Below are positions 22,101-32,804 of a stretch of DNA of 64,000 bases, piece after piece; position 1 is the first letter of the stretch, and every line of letters begins with the position of its first letter. The position numbers and the translations under genes were made by a program. This DNA comes from Niebla homalea. Taxonomy: Eukaryota > Ascomycota > Lecanoromycetes > Lecanorales > Ramalinaceae. The notes beneath the pieces were generated by a model. It had not been told where the DNA came from, ran no database searches, and was given only the letters and a program-made list of their open reading frames with translations. The stretch is from positions 806,001-870,000 of the forward strand of contig JAHGAU010000026.1 in NCBI GenBank assembly GCA_019925105.1. The letters run 5' to 3'.

Positions 22101-24827
22101 TCCGTGGACGAAAATCACATTAGAAGCAGGACCGACTTCTTCGACATGAGGGTGAACGGGTTCGTCAGGGATGCCCTTCGAAAGCAACTGAGCCCAGTAG
22201 AAGTTGCGCTCGCTGATATCCAACAATCTTTAAGCCGGCTTTCGAAGGATTCGGCAACCGAGCTGCTTGCTCGGAGGCCTCGCAGCGCAGCAAGCATGAG
22301 GGCTGCGGATAGCGATGCCGATGATGAAGAAGAAGCCTCAAGCTTCCCTGCACCGAGACCTACGTCGCCAATGCGAGATCGGAAGTATGATCAGCTCAAG
22401 GCTTCACTCCAAGAGGTTATACTTACACAGCGAGAGCTTGCTCCGGCGAGTCAAGTTGCAGATATCTTCAAGATTGTGGAAGAATTGAAAACGTCTTTGT
22501 CGCAAGCCTCACCCATGGTTGGGCCCTCCAGTAACATCAAGAACGTAGTCGAGGAGGCTGTATATCGGCAAATAAGGGGAAAGTTAACACCGGCGATCTC
22601 CAGTACTCAAGCTGCTACTGCCGAAAGGAGCTCATTACAGATTGCTGGCCTAGAAAGTATGCTGAAGATTGCAAACAATCGCTCAGAGGATGAAGTGAAA
22701 GCGCGTAGAGCCACTGAAGACGCTCTGGCGGACAACCAGCGCTTACTCAGGCAAGCCCTCCATGAGGCTGCTCAACAGCGAGAATCTGCAGAAGCCATGG
22801 AAGCAAAGCTACAGGAATATTATGAAGAGCGTCAACATCACCTCAAGCACACGGCAATGCTGGAAGGTTCCCAGGAGAATATGGAGAAGACGGCCTCCGA
22901 TCTTACTGAAAAGAACCAAGCTCTGGAAAGTACCATTGCCGAATACAGATTGTCACACAGTCAGTGGCGTTCGGACATCGAGGATGCCAGATACCAAAAC
23001 AAAGAAATGCATCAAACCGTGCACTCACAGAAGTCTGAGCTGGACCGAAGCCGTCAGAACGAAGCCGCCTTACGGTCACACTTGTCGAGGTTGCAGAATG
23101 ATGTGGCGTCTATGTCCCAAAACATTGCTGCCGACTTTTCGCAGCAACGCGGAAGGGAAGCAGAGCACAAGAGTCGTCTAGATCTACTAAGCGCTCGGTT
23201 AGAAGCTGAAGCGAGGACACGAGAAAGGCTGGAAGTGGAGGTTCAGAAGCTCGAAAAGCAGGAGGAGGGTATGATGAAGGCACGCTTCCAGTCCGAGCAA
23301 ACCCAGAAAATGAACACTCATCTCGACAAGCTTGTAAGTCAGCTTCGCTCAGAAATTCACGGTCAGCAGAACGCTGCTGCCCAACTGCAACGAGAACTTC
23401 ATGCTGCCAAGGATATTGGTACCTTGGAGGTCCACCGGATCAGGTCAGCAGTGGAGACTGATCTTGAGACGGCAAAGAGTGATGCCAATGTTGTCCAAGG
23501 CGAACTCCGTGATACTATTGCAAGTCTTCAGAAACAGGTGCAACAAAGAATAGTCAGCGCCGAAGAAGCCCAACCTGACCGCGACACTGCGCTCAAGGAA
23601 GCGACTGGAATCAACGAGGCAGCTCTGCGGGAGGTCACTAACCTCCATGAAAAGTCGTTACGAGAGCAGTCGGTTCTCCATTACAACAGTTTGGAGGAAC
23701 TGAAGAGTAACCATGAATCTGCACTCAACAACATTGTCGATGCTAAACAGCGTTCTGAGACTTACCATGGCCAATTACTTGGCCTTGCCAACAAGAAATT
23801 GGAGCAAGCCCAAGGGATGATAGGTCACCTAGAAGAAAAGCTTGAGATTACCAAATCGGCGGCGCAAGCTGCAGTTCAAGCCGCTCAGGCAACCAAGAAG
23901 CCGTCTCAGGCGTCCGCAGCCCCTCCAACGCTCGACAGATCATCCGAGATTCCCGAGAAGATCTCTCCACAAGCTCTGCGCGAATCTATTCTTGTCCTTC
24001 AGGAGCAGCTTCAGGCACGAGAATCACACATTGAGGATCTTGAAGCAAGGCTTGCTGCAGTGGATACGAACGCTCCACTCCGTCTCAAGGAAGCCGACGA
24101 GGAGATTACATGGCTGCGTGAGCTGCTCGGCGTACGCATCGATGATCTTCAGGACATAATCAAAACACTCTCTTCGCCGGTTTTCGATCGAGAGAGCGTC
24201 CAGGACGCTGCTATTCGCTTGAAAGCAAATCTGCAGATGGAAGAACAGGGAAGGGAACGATCCGTCAATGGAACGGGAACAGTGCCTGGCCTGTCTAGCT
24301 TGACCAACATGGCCGCCTCACCGAGGGCTTTGCCGATGGCAGCTGCGGCCGCATGGGGCAATTGGCGCAAGAGCCGCGAGACCGGCTTGAATAGCATCGT
24401 AACCGCTCCTGGTGGCAGGGCCAACCAAACCCCATCCAAAACATCTGCCTCACCGCAAGCATTCTTCGCTGGGCTGATGACACCACCGAATACCCGTCTC
24501 AGGAGCGGCCCTCAGGCCCAAGGCCCCCAACCCAACAGAATCTCACTCCCAAAGGATCGTCTCAGCGAGGAATCAATGGGCAGTACCGGCATTGCGCCTC
24601 CAAACGGTCGTGAGACGGGGCGCCCTCAGGCTCCACATGAGCCAGTGACCCCGCCGCTCATGAGAAAGAGCAGCTACGACCTTGATGCAGCTGAGGCAGC
24701 CGTTTTCGGCGATGAGCATACGAAGTCAGATAACAAACGCCCGCTGGAAGACCGGAAACCAAGAACATACGAGGTTGCTCAAGAGGAAGAGCCGTTTGGG
24801 CCAAGACTTGGAACGTTTGGGGCGTGA
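19155..24827 (+). CDS. Large coiled-coil protein with three PAM2-like (poly(A)-binding-protein) motifs
   Basis: One uninterrupted frame of 1890 codons. I do not recognise a named gene; similar fungal proteins are often labelled 'myosin class II heavy chain', but there is no motor domain here. The N-terminal half is Ser/Pro-rich and mostly disordered, with a compact conserved-looking segment around KKRMNSRKRACIVNFPPE (about residue 66). At residues 463, 517 and 573 stand three evenly spaced copies of LNxxAPxF: LNVNAPEF, LNAAAPAFTP, LNPDAPAFNP. This is the PAM2 pattern that binds the MLLE domain of poly(A)-binding protein. Residues about 1150-1560 and 1600-1650 form long coiled coils. An aromatic WGNW motif is near residue 1730. 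ATG 19155 and ATG 19224 (MSADKPLSQ) are both possible starts; the second may be the true one. A role in mRNA transport or translation is inference. Confidence 0.85.
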   Translation: MNVTGPLENLDPNILRRSPIRLKMSADKPLSQPPFPFDRTKSDINSPTTFLDAQASPSYLDRPSLKKRMNSRKRACIVNFPPENEQGLKTNRQDYLKPDEVESRLQKWKDEGFDTRGFVVSPLDDSASCNSQGQSRAVYPAPEDEAMDRSKRAYRWTIPDSREWDLYKQRLQEETLRALGVTSSDDKSSFRKSPALLPMDPLPSPRLGGDLPGQPSVAHFPHCSSVVQHGEMNPANAQQLPVSRSPIHHASSPFVYMSQLGSRMDSPHSDEFLPNPHGLATSPSIRAMFNANQPPGKMGAPAPLRQAMHTLAHQPAVQGFKSPMSFDGTHDRDSSERDDSHILTPTPRGHHQNPSESLQREVEEAEAYLEEQDLKASAPWDLKAQESRGPKVGENQHLVAFKSQQGPSKRETRPISDNHSLVPLEPPRIESNSKQESFQSQGSHHQMRAMGEQIVDLSSTSKLNVNAPEFKFEPKILTDPKVFTPLPGQLPNRSTSASSGSLSHVKQTSVARPLPKLNAAAPAFTPGSTTLPEITPVSRVFSFGSNSVSGPADSTDFNGPRREFSFSSTAPNLNPDAPAFNPVNSTETIEDSGRSNQSQSEQKIFGHIDFAEHVQPPKRSKALPIIAPQAKDDGDAEADGLEDESGRITQTDARQKRMKRDQNDGDEIPQFASPGFLGPSHRLMRSDGSQSVSSDGAEPTTLDAAKDILEEIIDDLSASDASNLVDEHDTSSLGRDLNTVPFENAQKVSDATKSASYRLGLSDDARQASHSLLPEPSRNGLTSRRESLSSKPKSDEYSVSRKSSSCASDRSDPVNERSIPDDRISRKDHALGKSSIRTEIMDGVRYVDPSYDEIDAVMKHLNQEGDSDLGVEREPSPWQQRRPPIERDRSPREALQAAVTSQLKAPSHIRSDAPSPSPNRLLEPFQYLPPTDTESADSADARMVAHNACFSPSYRPSRTSEAIHRLNSPGSTPPSDWNQDFSSVDENHIRSRTDFFDMRVNGFVRDALRKQLSPVEVALADIQQSLSRLSKDSATELLARRPRSAASMRAADSDADDEEEASSFPAPRPTSPMRDRKYDQLKASLQEVILTQRELAPASQVADIFKIVEELKTSLSQASPMVGPSSNIKNVVEEAVYRQIRGKLTPAISSTQAATAERSSLQIAGLESMLKIANNRSEDEVKARRATEDALADNQRLLRQALHEAAQQRESAEAMEAKLQEYYEERQHHLKHTAMLEGSQENMEKTASDLTEKNQALESTIAEYRLSHSQWRSDIEDARYQNKEMHQTVHSQKSELDRSRQNEAALRSHLSRLQNDVASMSQNIAADFSQQRGREAEHKSRLDLLSARLEAEARTRERLEVEVQKLEKQEEGMMKARFQSEQTQKMNTHLDKLVSQLRSEIHGQQNAAAQLQRELHAAKDIGTLEVHRIRSAVETDLETAKSDANVVQGELRDTIASLQKQVQQRIVSAEEAQPDRDTALKEATGINEAALREVTNLHEKSLREQSVLHYNSLEELKSNHESALNNIVDAKQRSETYHGQLLGLANKKLEQAQGMIGHLEEKLEITKSAAQAAVQAAQATKKPSQASAAPPTLDRSSEIPEKISPQALRESILVLQEQLQARESHIEDLEARLAAVDTNAPLRLKEADEEITWLRELLGVRIDDLQDIIKTLSSPVFDRESVQDAAIRLKANLQMEEQGRERSVNGTGTVPGLSSLTNMAASPRALPMAAAAAWGNWRKSRETGLNSIVTAPGGRANQTPSKTSASPQAFFAGLMTPPNTRLRSGPQAQGPQPNRISLPKDRLSEESMGSTGIAPPNGRETGRPQAPHEPVTPPLMRKSSYDLDAAEAAVFGDEHTKSDNKRPLEDRKPRTYEVAQEEEPFGPRLGTFGA
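20535..20909 (+). repeat. Three PAM2-like motifs within the coiled-coil protein gene
   Basis: Codons for LNVNAPEF start at 20541, for LNAAAPAFTP at 20703 and for LNPDAPAFNP at 20871. The period is 54 and 56 residues. Between them stand FSFGS and FSFSS segments. The second and third have Pro two residues after the Phe, as in the PAM2 consensus; the first has it later. Confidence 0.7.
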
Positions 24828-25819
24828 AGCACGTGCCCCGTTGGGACTCTGGCAAGGAACAGATTGCAACGCGATTCTCCTCAAATCCGGATCTATTTTT
24901 GCTATATTAGGATGATATACTTCTTATGCAGATTTTGTGCGTTTATTTTTTTTTTTTTCTGGCGAAGATACCCATTCATTTCCCCTATGGCCCCAAGCCG
25001 CAGCGTGTGGGCGAAGGTGCCAGGCATCCATCAATGCTCGAGTGGACATTGCAGACTTTACAGTTCCTAGCAAATCAGATAATCAAATCCTCACATTATC
25101 AACGAATCAAGGCGGTGGGAAGACCGGCTTTCGCGATTGAAGATGGTGCTAGAAGATGTTGCATATGTGGTCAACTACGAATTCCCCATGCTGCTGCCTG
25201 ATATGACTATAAAATGACAGCCTGGCCATTTGCAAGCCTCAAGTCCATTCGAGATTTTTCGATCCATGTTAGTGGGCTCAATCTTTTCCATACCACAACT
25301 CTGAGCAGCCATTCATTGGTCACCATTGGGCCCCCCTCAATCGTGAGAATAGGAGCTGAGGCCAGAAGCGGTGTCAGGTCACGTGATCAAGATAGCCAAG
25401 CGTTTTAGATCCTTCCTCGTACGGCTCAAAACTTTTTGTGGCCTCTCAAGCCTCTCAAGCGTCTCACCCAACCGTCATCAAGCATTCAGCAACCCCCTTC
25501 CTCCTCCTTCTTCGCTGGAGAAGTGAACCATCTCTCGTGACGAATCTTCTGGTAAGCTTTTTTTAGGTGTGAATGCTGCTTCCAGCATCGCATTGCTTTT
25601 GTAACTCTCTTTGTCGGTAGCACGCGGCGGTCCCCAACTCTTGAGCTCACAGCCTCCCCTGAACTTGATGAAGTTGTGGAGTCAAGCTACTCGCTATCAT
25701 GCTCACTCAATTGAAGGTCGACTGATCGCGTGCCATCTAGAGCCCGAACGTCCCCTGCGCCCGACTTGACAGCCTGAACATCCCCTTCTTTCCGCAACTA
25801 CTTTCACTTAATAGCAATC
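24828..25819. promoter_or_regulatory. Intergenic region and ARF1 5' leader
   Basis: 990 bases. A T-run at 24947-24958 lies in the 3' end of the coiled-coil gene. The stretch 25430-25819 is pyrimidine-rich, has a strong donor-like GTAAGC at 25552, and probably holds a 5' UTR intron of the ARF1 gene (its acceptor was not settled). No other gene. Confidence 0.45.
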
Positions 25820-26558
<739 letters not shown>

Positions 26559-28181
26559 GACGTGTATAGCTGAGGCCCGGAAACCCAAGACGAAGTAGTT
26601 CTTTCAATAGCGGAACAGATTGTTTGCACCGGCTCCAATGTGATGTCACTCGAGGTGCTGTTGGGGTTGGAGGAAGTATTGTGCGTCAGCATATGCCTTT
26701 TCAGCCGTCCCTGTAGCCCAATGTCCCAGGCGTTCTACGGTAGTCTAGCTTCAGCAATATGTTTGTCCGGTACATGCTTGCGCTTCTGATATTCTACTTG
26801 AAGAAGAATTTCGTTTCTTACCTTCAAGATGTTCGCCATTGCTTCACATCCCACAGCAGGTACAGCTCTTGTATCTACATCGACAACAGCACGGACAGTC
26901 TCCCTCGGCCCCACAGAGCCAGCTGGAAAGAAAAAAGACAAGGTTCCCTCAAGACACTCGCCGCACGTACATTCACATTCGCAACTGTCTCCTTTCCGTC
27001 TGTTCATCCCCAATCTTAGCACCTTTCACACAGACCAAGATAACCAGGGACCAGTGGAGTGATTTAGTTTCCCCTAGAAGGCTGACGCTGAAGCTGAGAC
27101 TTGCGGCAGGTGAGGGGCGAAGAAAGGCAACTGGAGGAAGATCGCATTGCAATAGTGTGTAAGTATTGTTAACATGAGCATGAAACTTCTGACGAGGAGC
27201 AGAAATGTATGTTTGGATGCCATTCATGATTACAAATTGTCCAGCAACAATAATAGAAACGCATGGGAAAGCCCACCTTGTAATCCGAGACTAACGGAAG
27301 CTTTCTTGGAGATTCTGGCTTGACAGTTGGAATCGAGACAACGTAATGATGAAAGTGAAGTGGAAACGCTCATGAACCCAAATTCCGGCACAACTCCAAA
27401 GTCTGGGGTGACATGCTTCTTGAACGATATGGTCACTGGCGCAGCGGTTTCTCGATGTCACTCACATCCTTAACATGGCGCAGACAGTGACGATAGCCTG
27501 CTTCTTTGGAAACAAATAGGGCGTACTGAAGCTCCACGACTGAATTCTCACCTGGTACATATGTCGGTCTGTCACGGGAATGTGGGAGGAGCGCTATAGC
27601 ATGCGGCTTCGCTTGTTCAGTCAACAGTGGGTCGTGGATGCAAATTATGACTTTGTTTAATCATCACCCAGGGCCGAGGAAAATATATGCAGATGTACCT
27701 AGAGTCCCAGACGAGCAAGCCGAGATGCAAGAGCCAAGAGAGGCTCACGATTCAAGAGAGTCAAGACGCCATGCTTCTGGCGCCAGCTCTGGATTTGCTT
27801 CTGAACCTTGAGCGCGACGAAGGAGACGACTGTAATCGCAATTGCAGCCAATATCAGACAGAGCGTATTCTTGACAAGAACAACCTACAGGGGCCCCATT
27901 GGATTTGTGCCCACCACGACAGTAGCAACTGATAAGAGAGCTATTAAATTGACTGCCTTATGATACACTATGCAATGCATGTATGACTGGGGAAAGGAGT
28001 ACAGAAGCCTCCCATATCAGATGCTTGGATTCCGTCGCCTCCCCTTTAGCATTACCCCAAAAGCCGCGTCGCTTGTTGCAACCTCGCCTTTCCGGCTCAC
28101 ACCGTCTGTCAACCAAAAACCATTTCCCACTTCAGCTTAGGCTTGCAAACTTGTGAAGTTGGCTTCATATCCGCTCCACAT
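26559..28181. other. Long convergent intergenic stretch with fragmentary open frames
   Basis: 1.6 kb between the ends of ARF1 (+) and the SOD gene (-). On the minus strand a 62-codon frame at 27884-27699, preceded by an acceptor-like CTGTAG, codes a hydrophobic helix (LVKNTLCLILAAIAITVVSF) and a basic tail. Frames at 27624-27433 and 27436-27230 also read like protein (VTISFKKHVTPDFGVVPEFG) and adjoin donor/acceptor-like sites. I could not join them into one gene or recognise a family. They may be a small unknown gene, a relic, or chance. Confidence 0.3.
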
Positions 28182-29085
28182 CTACAAGAAGAAGGCCATG
28201 GCCGCTACAGCAGCGCCGACCATGACGGTTGCACTGGCGAAGTTGGTGGCAGCACCACCAATGAATGGGTCCACGGCTGGCCTGGTTGGCGACATCGTGG
28301 TGGTGTTGGTGCTGTTCGTCGTGGAGCCGTTGCCCATCATGAAGCTGGCGCATGTCAAGCGGGTAGTGTTGGAGCTATGGATGACAAGTGATCGATTGCC
28401 GAAGAAAGAGCCTAGGCCTTCGGCTGAGGATACATAGAGATCCGTGTATCTGTCAATGCACCAGCCGAGTCAGCCATTGCACGCGGAGAATGAATAGTGA
28501 AGGCCAAGGAAAGGACTTGATGCGTACGAGGTCTGGAGCCCTGGAGAAGTGATGTTGCCGTGCTTGCCAGCCAAGTCACCAACTTGGCATGTCTGTGGCT
28601 GAGTATTGTCACAAGGAGGGACCTCGCCGCGCACATATGGGTCCAAATGAGCCAAGGTCGCAGTGCAGTTGCCATTCGCAGGCACTGGCTGGTCGTGGAT
28701 ATGGTACTCTGTGCAAAATCAGTGCTCTGCAGCGGATCGATCATGTCGCATAGGAGGACTTACGAAATGGACCCTGAGATTCGGATGGGAATCCAAAGAG
28801 GTTCACGGTAAACACGACACCAGTTCCGTTGGAGGCAGAAGTGCCCGAAACGTAGCCACGAATCTATGGAAATCAGGGTACGTTCAGATTACACGAAGGC
28901 TGGTATAGATGACATACGCCTGTGGTCTTGGAGTTTGGCAGCGTTGCAATGTAAGTCGCACCAGCTGGATTGTTGTTTACAACGGCAGCGTCACCAAGCT
29001 GACCGGTAACACCAGGTACCGGAGGTGATTGCGCCTTCACGAGAGCAAAGCCCGACAGGGCAGCTGCGACAATGGTAGAGTACAT
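28182..29085 (-). CDS. Secreted GPI-type superoxide dismutase, copper-only type
   Basis: Extracellular enzyme converting superoxide to H2O2 and O2 at the cell surface. Exons 29085-28918, 28863-28764, 28708-28528 and 28449-28182 (introns 54, 55 and 78 nt); 238 residues. Signal peptide MYSTIVAAALSGFALVKAQ. SOD fold with copper ligands His92 and His94 (YHIHDQP), His139 (GKHGNI) and His174 (LVIHSSN). Cysteines at CTATLAHLDPY, PPCDNTQ and TCQVGD match fungal surface SODs. The long zinc loop and the electrostatic loop of Sod1 are missing: VIH is followed within ten residues by LTCASF. This is how Candida Sod5-type copper-only SODs look. The C-terminus is Ser/Thr/Asn-rich and ends in a hydrophobic tail (ASATVMVGAAVAAMAFFL), a GPI-anchor signal. 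The reading without intron 3 would stop at SACNG and lose His174, so that intron is well supported. Confidence 0.9.
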
Positions 29086-30145
29086 GTTTGCAAATGAGAA
29101 TATGTCTGTTTGGTGCGTGCTTTCTGTTCAGGCAAAGTCAGCCCAATGAAGTTGAATGAGGTGAAGGGATGAAGTTGGAAAGAGCTGGAATGTTGATGAT
29201 GTCAAGATTTGCGCGACCTCACGGAAGGCGACCATCAAAGGATTGTGGATTGTGTAAACCACTTACCAACGAGTGATGATTTATGGAAATAATTCTCCGA
29301 TCAACGAAGATTTCGCAGGCAGGCTTTGATCTGATGGATGAGTTATCAGCGAGAGACTAAGGGTTGGTAAGTAAATATAAGTAGGAATGCTATATGCATA
29401 TGCAGATGTAAGATGATGGAAATTAAAATGAGGACAGACGGATTAATTGGTGGCAAGGCAAAGATTATTATTAGGTTGGTACGATTTCAGCCATGAGCGG
29501 ATGAGCCAGGCAAGCCAGGCCACGACCGGCTACGGGCGTCAACTGATCATATGTCGGTACTCGGTATGTAAAACTTGTAATACATGTATGATGCATAGAT
29601 CTGCTCGTTTTCGTATCATTTGGTGACAAGGGGTCAAAGAGAGCTGCTAGAGCAGGTGGGTACCTGGCAAATTGGCAAGGGTGGTCGTGGATACCGAGAT
29701 CTCTCGCAAGCTTCGATCCAGAGATCAAACGTTATTATGATTTCGCATTCCGGTATGTTGCCTTGTATTCCTTCAGGACTAGCTTTCCTTTCCACAATAC
29801 AAGGCATCAACACGGAATCGATCAGGTACAGAAGGCAAAGGATCGCATTGTATCAGTCCATGGCAATACAGTGTACGTCACCATCCGGCCGACTGGAACA
29901 GCTCTTGAATTCTTGAAACTTGAAAAGCCGATTTCCCTCCTTCAGCCGGGTCCCGGGCGCTCGATTGAGCTCAGACGCTAACGCAAGGCACCAACGCTGT
30001 TACCCCAAGCATCGTCTGGGTCAACGCTTTGTCCCTTCGGTTGCAGAAGCGAGCCAACGTCTGAAGACCAAGATTTGTATGGCTTCACTACTGTACATCT
30101 CCGTACGGAATACAGCACTACAGCTCTATAGTACATTTGCACCAG
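29086..30145. promoter_or_regulatory. Intergenic region, SOD promoter side
   Basis: 1.06 kb between CorA-like gene end and SOD start, both minus. The SOD-proximal half is A/G-rich on the plus strand. Frames at 29471-29728, 29620-29916 and 29920-30156 have no recognisable content. No repeats seen. Confidence 0.4.
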
Positions 30146-31992
30146 TCACTCCTTGAATCGCCTGCCTCCTCCTCCTGCATGAAACACCCTCTTGGAAAAT
30201 GCAATGAACGCCCCAGTGGTGGACTTGTATATCAAACCGCCTTCCAAGGTATGACTTATAATCCCAAATGCCACCAAGAATAGGAAGGAAAGGGCCATGA
30301 TGACCGCGAAGCAGACCCAGTAAGTCTTTGCGCTGTATGCATTCTGAACTTCGGGGATTTGTATCGAGAAGTAGCCGGTCATCAGACTGACAGGCATGAA
30401 GAGAATCGTCACTTTGGCCAAAAGTATCGTTATTCGTGTCAATTTTTCTACCGCCTCGGATTGTCTCATAGTGATCAAATTGAAGTTCTGCCAAATACGT
30501 CAGCCTCTTTACTCGAATCCGGTACGCCGTGTTGTGGCCCCCTTACAAGGAAGACCAGAGACTCTTTCTCATCCAAACACTCCTGGATCTCGCTCAATGC
30601 ATATAATTCGATTCGGTCCTTCAATCTCTCGAATTTGACGATAGCTTTTGCCGTCAAAGGCGCTGTGAAGGTTTCATCGTCGCCATCGCTTGCAGATAGT
30701 CCTCGCCGGCGGCTCGATGCTGCTTCATCTAGATGCCCGTGTGGCCCAACCTTCCCTGAATCTGTAGTGCTGTCTGTTTGATTGACATCCTTTGGAGCTT
30801 TATGCCTGCTGACGATCCGTTCGATGATCAACCCATAGCTTTGATACATCCGTTTCAAAACTGCCAGTTGACGCCCAGTCTCGTGCAGCTGCTGGATTCT
30901 TGCCACCACGGCCTTTTCAAACATCCTCTCGCGCTGGTACGCATTAGTAAGGTGGAGGCTGTCTAAGACTAATATTGATTCACTTACTAGACCATTCAAT
31001 ACCGTTGCATATCGCTGCTCCTCTTTGGCCACCAAACCATACGTCGTGTACCAGTCGTCAAAAAGATAATAAAACAAAAGACCGGGAGAGTCAGACATCG
31101 TACCCATTGATTTTTGAGGGCGAGGATAGTCAAGCCTAAGATCGAGTGTATGCAGCGGATTCTGACGACGCCAGTCTTCGTTGACCTTCGAAAGCTGCTT
31201 GAAAACATTTTGAAGATTCTTTCTCGCAAATATCAGAGTCTTAGCGTCTTCCGGACTTAGAGGATCTTTGCATTCAGGAAAAAGATCCTCCTGAATGGAA
31301 ATAACGGTGTTGTCATCGCACAAGAGCAGCCAGGTCCACACGCGTCTTCCGTTGGGCTTATTCTTCGTGTTTTTACCAACGTTGGATTGTCTCTTGGCCA
31401 CGCTTGAACCCTCGTCGTTGGCGTACTCTGTCGGTATCTCCACCGACATGCCTGAAAGTGCATTGTACCCAATGCAAACGCTTCTTGAACTCCAATCCGT
31501 CGAGCAGTAGTGCCACACCTCGTCTACTATGTTGTAATGGCTCAGATTCATGCCGCTAGTCTCCGAGTCCGAGTAGAAATCTGTGCTCGCCTTTTCTGCA
31601 TCCGCTGAGTGCGCTCCCGAAGAGACATCTAGGCATTTGCGCTTCCGGGCTCGGTTTCCACTTCCAACAAACTGTGGCGTCGCGGGCTTCTCGCAAATAA
31701 TGCCTATAAGTCTTGGAGATAGATGATATTTCTCACCAAGGGCTCTGATGAGATCTGGCTGTCGCTCCGGACCAAAGATACTGATCCATCTTGTGACCGG
31801 CGACGATGTACGTTCCGTAGCCAATAGAGATTGAATCTCTGACTTCCTTAGGTCCCGCGCGATATAAGCCAGGCTGTCGTCAAATTCCACAACGAAGTTG
31901 CGAGATTCCACCTTTTCCAAAAAGCCGTAGCTTTCTTGGTATACCGCCAGAACGTCCAAATCCTCAAATCGGGGCAGTGGTGTGAAGGTCAT
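30146..31992 (-). CDS. CorA-like divalent cation transporter family membrane protein
   Basis: Exons 31992-30988, 30933-30547 and 30487-30146 (introns 54 and 59 nt, both phase 0); 577 residues. The long cytosolic N-part contains VDEVWHYCSTDWSSRSVCIGYN and RRVWTWLLLCDDNTVISIQE, typical of the fungal CorA-like family. A helical stalk (ARIQQLHETGRQLAVLKRM and the segment around NLITMRQSEAVEKLTRITIL) precedes two C-terminal membrane helices. At the end of helix 1 the canonical Mg2+-selectivity motif GMN is replaced by MTGYFS (about residue 500), so selectivity is unclear. The first intron has a TACTAAT branch site and can be read through in frame. ATG 31992 is chosen as start; the frame stays open about 80 bases upstream but without an ATG. 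A 29 nt intron alternative was dismissed as too short. Confidence 0.8.
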
Positions 31993-32804
31993 ATTGTGCG
32001 GACTCTCCTTTTTCTGATTCCGTTGTCCTGCCTTTCTTCCTTTTGAATCGGTCAAGCTAGGGGAAATTGACAAATCCGGCGCGTGGTCCTATGTGTGCTG
32101 TGGTCGATTCAGCTTCAGCGAATGTGTATTGAAGTAGAAATCATGCTCAATACTAAGCGCTCCAGCTGGAAATATTCCCTAACAAGATAGGCTCTTTATG
32201 TATGTATTAATATGGCGGTTGTCGCTAGCTTTCTGTCAGTCAACAGTCGGATGAGTTTGATACAAGAAGAATGCAAGTGAGGGCGTTCAAAAGGCAAGTG
32301 GTTCGAGACAGAAACGATGAGTGAGTAATAAAGCTGGCAGAGAAATATTCGTACGGTCAGCTCAATGTGGTTTCAAAACAGCTTGTAGATCATAAGACAA
32401 TGCAGCAGGCATGATCAGCTGAACAGTGACCAGGCGCGCAAACTCGAAGCGGAAGCAAATCGCAGGATTCACCTGTCCTACGGAAGACAATTCCCAAAGA
32501 AGGATGTGATATCCTAGGCGCCAGCTATAAGTACTGTACATTGTAACGTAGTTATTATTAGCGTTGCCTTCTCCATAAGAGGGTAAGAGGGTAAGAAGGC
32601 TATGGGTATGAGGCACAGGCAGGCCACATGGTGGTGGCGGTAACGCCCGGTAGAACTAGAACCACCGGAAACTTAGGACGGAAGCTAATTCCGCCAGGCT
32701 CGCTACTCGCCACACTCGAGACTTGATTTTGCGCTTTCCAAGAACACAACGCATAAATCCTCACCAAAAGAGTCCCTTCACTCTCTTGGAAGACTGTTTT
32801 GATC
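31993..32804. promoter_or_regulatory. Divergent intergenic region, CorA-like gene / uL1
   Basis: 810 bases holding promoters of the CorA-like gene (-) and ribosomal protein uL1 (+). The minus frames 32362-32616 and 32600-33004 are not supported. No repeat seen. Confidence 0.4.

Noticed and set aside
28470..28527. Reading SOD exon 3 straight through to a stop (SACNG)
   Set aside because: It would remove copper ligand His174 and the GPI tail; the 78 nt intron restores the family sequence.
30959..30987. A 29 nt intron in the CorA-like gene (GTAAGT to GACAG)
   Set aside because: Too short to splice; a TACTAAT branch site further down and the CAG at 30936-30934 give a normal 54 nt intron in phase.
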